Assembly: GCA_024403955.1 (NCBI GenBank)
Contig: JAKSQX010000002.1
Location: 1 to 64,000, forward strand
Length of the DNA stretch: 64,000 nucleotides
Reading direction: 5' to 3'
Origin: Clostridia bacterium
GTDB lineage: Bacteria > Bacillota > Clostridia > Oscillospirales > Acutalibacteraceae
Shown here: positions 1-5,889 of the stretch, piece after piece
How the letters are laid out: each line of letters opens with the position of its first letter
Numbering within the stretch: position 1 is the stretch's first letter
Made by a program: the position numbers and the translations under genes
Notes under the pieces: model-generated
What the model was told of the DNA's origin: nothing
The model's database searches: none
What the model saw: only the letters and a program-made list of their open reading frames with translations

Positions 1-23
1 AATCCTTCTCTTACAAAATAATT

Positions 24-54
24 TGTAGCCATTTCTCCAAACTCTTCGTATAAA
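24..54 (+). promoter_or_regulatory. Putative ECF-sigma promoter P1
   Basis: Two boxes, TGTAGCC (24-30) and CGTATAAA (47-54), are separated by 16 bases. The same pair with identical spacing recurs at 971, 2279 and 8503, each time just ahead of a small gene. The bases after the second box (TGTAAGACA) are also shared with copies 2 and 3. The -35/-10-like geometry and the ECF sigma gene at the end of the neighbouring exporter operon suggest recognition by that sigma factor; this is inferred, not shown. Confidence 0.75.
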
Positions 55-93
55 GAAGTGTAAGACAACTAAACTTGAAAGGAGTCAAAAGAA

Positions 94-252
94 ATGAAAG
101 AGATCAATGAGAAAGAACTTAACAAAGTAAACGGTGGTTATTGTGATCAGATATGCCAGATTACCAATGAAAATGTAGTAGGTGGTCCTCTTAACCCAGC
201 AATTGATAAGAAAGATATTCCAACAGATGAAGAAACATGGTTAGGTCAATAA
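94..252 (+). CDS. Double-glycine precursor peptide 1 (52 aa)
   Basis: Short secreted-peptide precursor. The leader is residues 1-15 (MKEINEKELNKVNGG), closely related to the leaders of the four other peptides here, and ends in the Gly-Gly cleaved by C39 peptidases. The predicted core is 37 residues, acidic (about -5), with two Cys in its first seven residues. A second Gly-Gly lies at 30-31. AAAGGAG at 78-84 is well placed ahead of ATG 94. It is the first gene of a three-peptide unit under promoter P1. The likely exporter is the C39 ABC transporter at 3728. Its activity (bacteriocin, signal or other) cannot be read from the sequence. Confidence 0.82.
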   Translation: MKEINEKELNKVNGGYCDQICQITNENVVGGPLNPAIDKKDIPTDEETWLGQ

Positions 253-286
253 GAATGCTATTGAATATTTAAAGGAGATAATTATT

Positions 287-475
287 ATGTCAGAGTTAAA
301 TGAAAAAGATTTAAACGAAGTAAACGGTGGACATACGGGTCCTTGTACTCCAGCTTTTGAGCTTGACACCGAGCCGCTTAAACGTTTAATGGATGGTGAA
401 ATCACCATGGAAGAATATCAAGAAATTATGAAGAAAAATGAACAACTCGCTTTTGGAGGTCAATACAATGGCTGA
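287..475 (+). CDS. Double-glycine precursor peptide 2 (62 aa)
   Basis: Second precursor of the P1 unit. The leader MSELNEKDLNEVNGG (1-15) is the best match to the consensus; the core of about 47 residues is acidic (about -5), has a single Cys (C20), and does not resemble the other cores. A second Gly-Gly lies at 57-58, four residues from the end, preceded by LAF. AAAGGAG at 271-277 precedes the ATG. Its 3' end overlaps the start of peptide 3 by eight bases, which suggests translational coupling. The sequence gives no sign of modification sites such as Ser/Thr/Cys-rich stretches. Confidence 0.85.
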   Translation: MSELNEKDLNEVNGGHTGPCTPAFELDTEPLKRLMDGEITMEEYQEIMKKNEQLAFGGQYNG

Positions 476-692
476 ACTTAAAGATAAAGAACTTAACGAA
501 GTTAACGGTGGATCAATTTCAGATTGGGCAGAAAAGAAAAAGGAACAGTTCGAAAAGTGGGAAAAGAATTCACATAACCCAGTAACGCCAATTTCTGACC
601 CTCTTTTACCAGGTGTAGATATACCTGATGACCTTTTGGATAAAATTGTTGCTTCTGGTGGCACGCACAATCCTTGGCCAATGTCTAGCTGA
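468..692 (+). CDS. Double-glycine precursor peptide 3 (74 aa)
   Basis: Third precursor of the P1 unit. ATG 468 is preferred to an in-frame ATG at 438 because GGAGG (455-459) is properly spaced and the protein then begins exactly like its siblings (MAELKDKELNEVNGG). The core has a charged, helix-prone part (residues 18-33, Lys/Glu/Trp-rich), a Pro/Asp-rich middle, and a second leader-like stretch, DLLDKIVASGG, ending at residue 65. Cleavage there would free the nonapeptide THNPWPMSS. The net charge is acidic. A strong terminator follows at 711. Confidence 0.85.
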   Translation: MAELKDKELNEVNGGSISDWAEKKKEQFEKWEKNSHNPVTPISDPLLPGVDIPDDLLDKIVASGGTHNPWPMSS

Positions 693-710
693 TAATTCAT
701 AATATAACTA

Positions 711-742
711 AAGAAAGAAGTCCCTTTCGGGACTTCTTTCTT
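711..742 (+). terminator. Terminator after peptide 3
   Basis: A 14-bp perfect stem (AAGAAAGAAGTCCC with its complement) encloses a TTTC loop, and the 3' arm itself is U-rich. It closes the P1 three-peptide unit. Confidence 0.8.
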
Positions 743-803
743 ATATACATTATTCCTTCTTTGCTTCTATTTCCAAAGCCGCATTCGCTTTGTCACTTAA
801 TAT

Positions 804-921
804 ATCTACCATTTGTAATAAATATTACCATAAAATCAATCACTTTACAAAAACACAAAAAGAATTATAAGGAGTTAAGGGAGGCTGACTTCCTTGCGAG
901 TATGGTGATCCACTTGAATAA
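804..921 (+). pseudogene. Decayed peptide cassette (remnant promoter and leader)
   Basis: In one frame from 856 the sequence reads Q-K-E-L-stop-G-V-K-G-G-stop, then LPCEYGDPLE and a stop at 919-921. Q-K-E-L-x-x-V-x-G-G matches the sibling leader E-K-(E/D)-L-N-E-V-N-G-G. Upstream, CCATTT (809-814) and ATAAA (830-834) keep exactly the spacing of the intact ECF promoters although the outer bases have diverged. A terminator follows at once, as for the intact cassettes. There is no start codon or ribosome-binding site, and two stops interrupt the frame. The sequence match is short, so this is a candidate remnant rather than a certain one. Confidence 0.5.
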
Positions 922-933
922 TTACACAAAAAG

Positions 934-970
934 CTAGTAGGAAAAAATTTTCCTACTAGTTTTATTTTTT
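934..970 (+). terminator. Terminator abutting promoter P2
   Basis: The CTAGTAGGAAAA stem pairs with TTTTCCTACTAG, followed by a long T tract. The T tract runs directly into the TGTAGCC box of P2 at 971, so the end of one unit touches the promoter of the next. Confidence 0.8.
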
Positions 971-1001
971 TGTAGCCATTTTCCCAATTCCTTCGTATAA
1001 A
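971..1001 (+). promoter_or_regulatory. Putative ECF-sigma promoter P2
   Basis: TGTAGCC (971-977) and CGTATAAA (994-1001) with the same 16-base spacer as the other copies, followed by GATGTAAGACA. The ATG of peptide 4 is 33 bases beyond the second box. Confidence 0.75.
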
Positions 1002-1034
1002 AAGATGTAAGACATTTTGAAAGGAGAATTTATC

Positions 1035-1220
1035 ATGGCAGAACTTAATGAGAAAGATTTAAACGAAGTAGTAGGTGGCGGGCCTGGAGAAGAGCGTACA
1101 GTATTAGGCGCTGAGGACCACAACGTTATGCTCAAGGATGTTACACCAGCAAACATTGTTGGTGTCCCTGATCCACATGACGAACAAATCGTTGGTGGTG
1201 CTGTACTTCCATTATTGTAA
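1035..1220 (+). CDS. Double-glycine precursor peptide 4 (61 aa)
   Basis: Single-gene unit under P2. The start is ATG 1035, with AAAGGAG at 1020-1026; an in-frame TTG at 1017 would put the ribosome-binding site inside the gene. The leader is MAELNEKDLNEVVGG. The core of about 46 residues is acidic (about -6) and has no Cys. A second Gly-Gly at 54-55, preceded by QIV, would leave the hydrophobic hexapeptide AVLPLL. The function is unknown beyond being an export substrate of the C39 type. Confidence 0.83.
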   Translation: MAELNEKDLNEVVGGGPGEERTVLGAEDHNVMLKDVTPANIVGVPDPHDEQIVGGAVLPLL

Positions 1221-1227
1221 TAAAAGA

Positions 1228-1255
1228 AAACGGCAGCCTGGTTAGGCTGCCGTTT
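1228..1255 (+). terminator. Terminator after peptide 4
   Basis: An 11-bp perfect stem (AAACGGCAGCC with its complement) with a six-base loop closes the P2 unit. The U tract is short (TTT-CGT), so termination may be incomplete. Confidence 0.65.
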
Positions 1256-1383
1256 CGTCAATCCTTGATTTCCTCACCTTGGATATTCTTTTGTTCCCAT
1301 TGACCACATTTTATCAAAACGGGAGCCCCAATTGCAGGACACTAAAAAATTGCGGAATCCGCAAAAATTCTTTGAGGTGGACC

Positions 1384-2259
1384 ATGGAAATTGCTAGAAA
1401 TGAATACCTTCAAAAGTTAATAAGTAAAAAAGATAATGGTAGGGTCAAAATCATTACAGGTATTAGACGCTGTGGAAAGTCCTACCTACTTTTTGAAATA
1501 TTTACGAAATATCTAAAAGAAAACGGCATCTCTAATGAGCAAATCATTGGATTAGCGCTGGATGAGTTACAAAATGCAAAATATAGAAACCCAATAGAAC
1601 TCGACAAATATGTTCGTGAACAGATCAAGGATTCATCAAAGCGTTACTACATTTTATTGGATGAAATCCAGTATGTTTCTGAAATTCAAAATCCATATGT
1701 GGATGATAAAGAGGCAAAATTAAATTTTATCGATGTAGTACTAGGATTAATTAAAATTAGCAATGCTGATGTCTATGTAACCGGAAGCAATTCTAAAATG
1801 CTATCTTCTGACATTCTGACCCAATTTAGAGATCGAGGAGATGAAATTAGAGTATTTCCACTATCATTCGCTGAATTCTATGAAGTATTTGATGGAGAAA
1901 AACAAAACGCTTGGATAGAATATTACACTTATGGAGGAATGCCTGTAACTCTTTCACTTCCTTCACACGAAGAAAAAAGCAAATATCTACGCGACTTATT
2001 TACAAAGACCTACCTAAAGGATGTTGTTGAGCGAAACTCAATATTAAACAGTGACAATATTCTTGAAGACTTAATTAACACTATTGCATCCTCTATCGGT
2101 TCCCTAACCAATCCAACAAAATTGGCCAACACTTTTAAAACTGAAAAACACATCAATATCGAATCGAACACAATTGATAAATACCTAAATTATTTTGTCG
2201 ATGCTTTTTTAATCAGCAAAGCATTACGCTATGATGTGAAAGGGAAAAAATATATGTAA
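1384..2259 (+). CDS. AAA_14/DUF4143-type ATP-binding protein, C-terminally truncated
   Basis: P-loop ATPase of the archaeal/anaerobe AAA_14-DUF4143 family, whose cellular role is poorly known. ATG 1384 has GAGGTGG just upstream and gives 291 residues starting MEIARNEYLQKL, typical for the family. The Walker A motif is GIRRCGKS (26-33) and the Walker B motif is in YYILLDEIQYV near residue 90. Family members usually run to about 400 residues; here the frame stops after ALRYDVKGKKYM, inside the DUF4143 half, and 20 bases later the P3 promoter begins. This suggests loss of the 3' end when the peptide cassette was placed here. A perfect inverted repeat (1350-1364) lies upstream. The gene is probably non-functional, though a shortened ATPase cannot be excluded. 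Confidence 0.75.
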   Translation: MEIARNEYLQKLISKKDNGRVKIITGIRRCGKSYLLFEIFTKYLKENGISNEQIIGLALDELQNAKYRNPIELDKYVREQIKDSSKRYYILLDEIQYVSEIQNPYVDDKEAKLNFIDVVLGLIKISNADVYVTGSNSKMLSSDILTQFRDRGDEIRVFPLSFAEFYEVFDGEKQNAWIEYYTYGGMPVTLSLPSHEEKSKYLRDLFTKTYLKDVVERNSILNSDNILEDLINTIASSIGSLTNPTKLANTFKTEKHINIESNTIDKYLNYFVDAFLISKALRYDVKGKKYM

Positions 2260-2278
2260 AACAAAGTGACTACAATTT

Positions 2279-2309
2279 TGTAGCCATTTTTCTTTTTGTT
2301 TCGTATAAA
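2279..2309 (+). promoter_or_regulatory. Putative ECF-sigma promoter P3
   Basis: TGTAGCC (2279-2285) and CGTATAAA (2302-2309), spacer 16, followed by GATGTAAGACA. It drives peptide 5 and begins 20 bases after the stop of the truncated ATPase. Confidence 0.75.
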
Positions 2310-2343
2310 GAGATGTAAGACAACAAATAAGGAGGAAAAAACA

Positions 2344-2481
2344 ATGACAGAACTTAGAGAAAGAGATTTAATCGAAGTAGCAGGTGGAAAAGAAATAACT
2401 ATCAAGCCTAACCCAGATGGTGAATTTTGGTGGTCTTGGAATCCAAGCGCTATAATTGATGACCACGGATTAATTTACTAA
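2344..2481 (+). CDS. Double-glycine precursor peptide 5 (45 aa)
   Basis: Shortest precursor, alone under P3. The start is ATG 2344 with a strong AAGGAGG at 2329-2335; an upstream ATG in frame lacks one. The leader MTELRERDLIEVAGG is the most divergent but keeps the L-x-x-V-x-GG end. The core of 30 residues is acidic (about -3) and aromatic, with three Trp (FWWSW), and ends in Tyr. It has no second Gly-Gly, unlike peptides 1-4. A terminator follows at 2514. Confidence 0.82.
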   Translation: MTELRERDLIEVAGGKEITIKPNPDGEFWWSWNPSAIIDDHGLIY

Positions 2482-2513
2482 AACCAAAATTGACCGCCAG
2501 ATACCAAATACAT

Positions 2514-2545
2514 AAGAAGCGACCTTCAACTGAAGGTCGCTTCTT
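2514..2545 (+). terminator. Terminator after peptide 5
   Basis: A long near-perfect stem, AAGAAGCGACCTTCA against TGAAGGTCGCTTCTT. It is symmetrical and could also stop the minus-strand gene remnant whose 3' end is at 2550. Confidence 0.8.
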
Positions 2546-2549
2546 TCAT

Positions 2550-2913
2550 CTAACGATTTAGCAAGTTGTCTATCACATCAACCTTGTAGAGATCCTTGCC
2601 AAGCAATATATTGTTGCCAATGTTAGCAATTGGATCATCTGATTGTTCAAGTCCCATAATGCTTCTCTGCATATCAATTTTAACAAGCTCATCCCTATCC
2701 ATGCCGGTTTGAGTTGAAAGGACAGTGTTGCGTCCAAATGACTCCGCAATATCAAATTTATCCAAAGAAGTCCAACTCCTCATCCAAAATGTCAAGTACC
2801 TCTAGTTCATCAATGTAGTCCATATCCTCATCAAAGAGTGGCTCATCAAAGAGGTGCTCTACGTTGCCGTCCTCATCACGAATAGGTTCAAATAATTTAC
2901 TGAAAAGTCCCAT
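2550..2913 (-). pseudogene. Frameshifted acidic small-protein gene
   Basis: On the minus strand a start at 2913, with AGGAGG just upstream, opens 51 codons (MGLFSKLFEPIRDEDG...) rich in Asp/Glu and Phe. They end in a stop at 2758-2760. The neighbouring frame continues without a stop from about 2795 to 2550 (…LDKFDIAESFGRN… to …VDVIDNLLNR). The two halves join around 2760-2770 if one base is gained or lost, giving a protein of about 120 residues. Read as two separate genes, the second half would have no good start. I do not recognise the family. A programmed frameshift is possible but no slippery heptamer is obvious. Confidence 0.55.
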
Positions 2914-2934
2914 ATTTTTTCCTCCTTTTCAGTT

Positions 2935-3162
2935 TCATCCTACCATACCTGTTGTACCAATATACGTACTTGCCCTATACATCAACTGTCTCTTCTTCCG
3001 TCGTTGACGGAGTCTCAGTTGTTGTCGTTGTTGAACTGTCTTCTTAAACGTGTTGCTTCCACAAAGTTTCATATCATCTGAAAATGCTGAACCATCAAGT
3101 GCAGTACTAGTTACTTCACCACCTGTGAGTTTAGTGTGTGTAGTGAAAATACCAAACTTCAT
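2935..3162 (-). pseudogene. Possible decayed short gene with Thr-rich tail
   Basis: A minus-strand frame from 3162 reads MKFGIFTTHTKLTGGEVTS… to …CGSNTFKKT, then becomes unnatural (Gln/Arg-rich). A second frame over 2980-3040 reads EDSSTTTTTETPSTTEEE and stops soon after, which looks like a natural Ser/Thr/Glu-rich tail. A single frameshift near 3040 would join them. No ribosome-binding site is visible at 3162. It lies directly upstream of the gene remnant at 2550-2913. The family is unknown; this stretch may be non-coding. Confidence 0.3.
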
Positions 3163-3302
3163 TTTAATATATGTGTTTTAGTTTTACTATTTGCATATAT
3201 TACAAGAAATTTGTTTTATAATTGGTTATAAATAAATTAATTATGTGTTATAATTATTGTGTATTTCTATGTTTATATGATTTTTCGTAAGGCGGTAAAA
3301 TT

Positions 3303-3719
3303 ATGAATGAACAACTTTTTAGAAAGAAGAGTCTCAAAAAAATAGAGTCGCCAGAGAGCCTCAATGATTACGTTAGGGTGGCAAGCCCGAGCGTGTGGAT
3401 CCTTGTGATAGCTCTGGCGGTATTGCTCGTTGGAGTATTTGTTTGGGGCACATTTGGTGCGCTCGAAACAACGATGCCAGTAAGGGCAGTTGTTGAGAAC
3501 CGCGTATTGTGGCTTGTTCCAGACGATATCAACGATGTGCCAGCAAGTTTCGATTTGAGTGAAAAGCACGTTTATCGAATCGAAGGTGAAGAGTACGAGA
3601 CGTACCTCTATCTCACAAGCGATAACTGCTTTGCTTGTGAAACCAAACTGGAGGATGGTTCGTACAAAGCCGAACTGGTAGTTGAATCAATCAAACCAAT
3701 ATCATTTATTTTTAACTGA
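3303..3719 (+). CDS. Mini HlyD/NHLM-type secretion adaptor (138 aa)
   Basis: First gene of the exporter operon. The start of the protein (MNEQLFRKKSLKKI, then SPESLNDYVRV) and one membrane helix at about 31-53 resemble NHLP/NHLM bacteriocin-system HlyD-family secretion proteins. After the helix only about 85 periplasm/exterior-side residues remain, forming a short beta-rich, lipoyl-like part. The long coiled-coil hairpin usual for adaptors (300-450 residues) is missing. The two exporter genes follow after 8 and 11 bases. A short adaptor may suffice in a single-membrane cell. The likely role is to help the ABC transporters pass peptides across the wall zone. Candidate TATAAT sequences lie at 3217 and 3249; no ECF-type boxes are present. 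Confidence 0.75.
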   Translation: MNEQLFRKKSLKKIESPESLNDYVRVASPSVWILVIALAVLLVGVFVWGTFGALETTMPVRAVVENRVLWLVPDDINDVPASFDLSEKHVYRIEGEEYETYLYLTSDNCFACETKLEDGSYKAELVVESIKPISFIFN

Positions 3720-3727
3720 GGACGATT

Positions 3728-5878
3728 ATGAGTAAAGTTGTTAAAACGCCTGTCATTATGCAGCTCGAAGCACTAGAGTGTGGAGCAGCTTGCCTCACAA
3801 TGATAATGGCGTATTACGACAAGTGGATACCTCTTGAGGAAGTGCGAGTAAGCTGTGGCGTTTCACGCGACGGTTCTAACGCACTTAATGTAATTCGCGC
3901 CGCTCGTCACTATGGCCTTGATGCAAAAGGCTACCGTTTTGACGACGTGGAGTCACTCCGCTCAAGCGCAACATTCCCTTGCATAGTCCACTGGAACTTT
4001 AACCACTTCGTCGTATTAAACGGTTTCAAGGGCAACAAGGCCTATTTAAACGATCCGGCGCGAGGCTCTTATTCAGTGCCAATCGCTACATTTGATGATG
4101 CTTTCACAGGCATCTGTTTGATGTTTAGCAAGGGCGAGAACTTTGTTCCATCTGGCAAGCCAAAGAGCATGCTCGAGTTTGCCAAGAAGCGCCTATCAGG
4201 TTCTGCAACAGCGCTTATTTTCACAGCACTCGTTAGCACAATTGCTATGCTTATCGCTGCTATCCGCCCTGCTTTTTCTAGAGTATTTATTGATAGGTTA
4301 CTATCAGGCACATCACCAAATTGGCTTGTGCCGTTCCTACTTATATTCGCAGGATTCAACATTTTGCAGATTATTGCATCTGCTGTTGTTGACATCTACA
4401 CCTTACGAATCAACGGCAAGATGGCTGCGACCAGTGACGCCACATACATGTGGAAGGTCCTTCGCATGCCAATTGAATTCTTCACACAGCGTATGGCTGG
4501 TGATATTCAAAACAGACAGGCATCAAACCAGGTTATTGCCAATACCCTTATCAATGTATTTGCGCCACTACTCCTTAATGGTGCAATGATGATTTTCTAT
4601 TTAGTTGTAATGATAAGGTACAGCCCATGGCTCACACTTATTGGTATCGGTTCAATTGCAATCAACCTTTTAATTTCAAGGATTATCTCTAAAAAGCGTG
4701 TTAACATCACGCGTGTTGCTGCGCGTGACGTAGCAAAGCTTAGCTCGGCAACCGTTGCTGGAATTGAGATGATTGAAACAATCAAATCCAGCGGTGCCGA
4801 AGAGGGCTACTTTGCTCGCTGGGCTGGTTTCCAGGCCAGTGTTAACACAGCACAAGTAAAGCTCTTAAAAGTAAACCAATACCTCGGTTCAATACCAAAC
4901 TTTATCTCAACACTTGCCAACAGTTTTGTACTTATCATCGGTGTATATCTCACCATGCAAGGCCAGTTTACAGTTGGTATGGTTATGGCATTTCAAGGCT
5001 TCTTAACAGCGTTTATGCAGCCTGCATCAACGCTTATCACCGCATCTCAAACTATCCAGGAGATGCGTACACAGATGGAACGTGTCGACGACGTTATGGA
5101 ATATCCAACAGACGATACTTTCAAGCCTGAATCACCAGAGGTTACTGAATCAGCTAAACTCACTGGCGACATCAAAATTGTCGACGTTGACTTTGGTTAC
5201 TCACCTCTTGCTGAGCCAATCATCAAGGACTTCAGCCTTGAAATCAAGCCTGGCACATCTGTTGCCATTGTCGGTTCATCAGGTTCCGGTAAATCAACTA
5301 TGTCTAAGCTCATCTCTGGTCTCTACACTCCTTGGAGTGGTGAAATCCTCTTTGATGGCAGACCACTGTCTGACATCGAAAAGAATGTTTTCACAGGCTC
5401 ACTTGCAGTAGTTGACCAGGATATCATCCTCTTTGAGGATACAATCGCTAACAACATCAAAATGTGGGACGACTCAATTGAGGACTTTGAAATGATCCTC
5501 GCTGCTCGTGATGCACAGCTTCACGACGACATCATGGAGCGCCCACAGGGATATCAACATAAACTCATCGAAGGTGGCCGTGACTTCTCAGGCGGTCAGC
5601 GCCAGCGTATGGAAATCGCGCGCGTACTCGCCCAGGACCCAACCATCATTATTCTCGATGAAGCAACATCTGCCTTGGATTCCAAGACGGAGTACGATAT
5701 CGTACGTGCTATTCACGACCGTGGCATCACTTGCATCGTTATCGCTCACCGCCTCTCCACCATCCGCTCATGTGATGAGATCATCCTCATGGACAATGGT
5801 GTAATTGCGACTCGCGGTACCCACAAAGAACTTATGGAAACAAGTGAGCAATATCGCACACTTGTTACATCAGAATAG
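3728..5878 (+). CDS. C39-peptidase ABC exporter for double-glycine peptides (NHLM type)
   Basis: Bifunctional leader peptidase and exporter. The N-terminal C39 protease domain (about 1-140) has Q12 and catalytic C18 in QLEALECGAAC, a His in HWNFNHFVVL and the Asp in LNDPA. An ABC exporter membrane domain (about 160-450) and an ATPase domain follow, with Walker A GSSGSGKST (516-524), signature FSGGQRQR and Walker B ILDEATSALD. All catalytic residues are present. It should cut after Gly-Gly and export peptides 1-5. The start codon follows GAGGA, which overlaps the stop of the adaptor gene. The length of 716 residues is normal for the NHLP peptidase/permease/ATPase family. Confidence 0.92.
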   Translation: MSKVVKTPVIMQLEALECGAACLTMIMAYYDKWIPLEEVRVSCGVSRDGSNALNVIRAARHYGLDAKGYRFDDVESLRSSATFPCIVHWNFNHFVVLNGFKGNKAYLNDPARGSYSVPIATFDDAFTGICLMFSKGENFVPSGKPKSMLEFAKKRLSGSATALIFTALVSTIAMLIAAIRPAFSRVFIDRLLSGTSPNWLVPFLLIFAGFNILQIIASAVVDIYTLRINGKMAATSDATYMWKVLRMPIEFFTQRMAGDIQNRQASNQVIANTLINVFAPLLLNGAMMIFYLVVMIRYSPWLTLIGIGSIAINLLISRIISKKRVNITRVAARDVAKLSSATVAGIEMIETIKSSGAEEGYFARWAGFQASVNTAQVKLLKVNQYLGSIPNFISTLANSFVLIIGVYLTMQGQFTVGMVMAFQGFLTAFMQPASTLITASQTIQEMRTQMERVDDVMEYPTDDTFKPESPEVTESAKLTGDIKIVDVDFGYSPLAEPIIKDFSLEIKPGTSVAIVGSSGSGKSTMSKLISGLYTPWSGEILFDGRPLSDIEKNVFTGSLAVVDQDIILFEDTIANNIKMWDDSIEDFEMILAARDAQLHDDIMERPQGYQHKLIEGGRDFSGGQRQRMEIARVLAQDPTIIILDEATSALDSKTEYDIVRAIHDRGITCIVIAHRLSTIRSCDEIILMDNGVIATRGTHKELMETSEQYRTLVTSE

Positions 5879-5889
5879 GAGGTGTCTGC

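Noticed and set aside
386..700. Minus-strand open frame of 104 codons across peptides 2 and 3
   Set aside because: It lies opposite two genes with ribosome-binding sites and a conserved leader, and has no plausible start signal.
1350..1364. Perfect inverted repeat TTGCGGAATCCGCAA as a possible insertion-sequence end or operator
   Set aside because: Single short copy, no partner repeat, transposase or target duplication found nearby.
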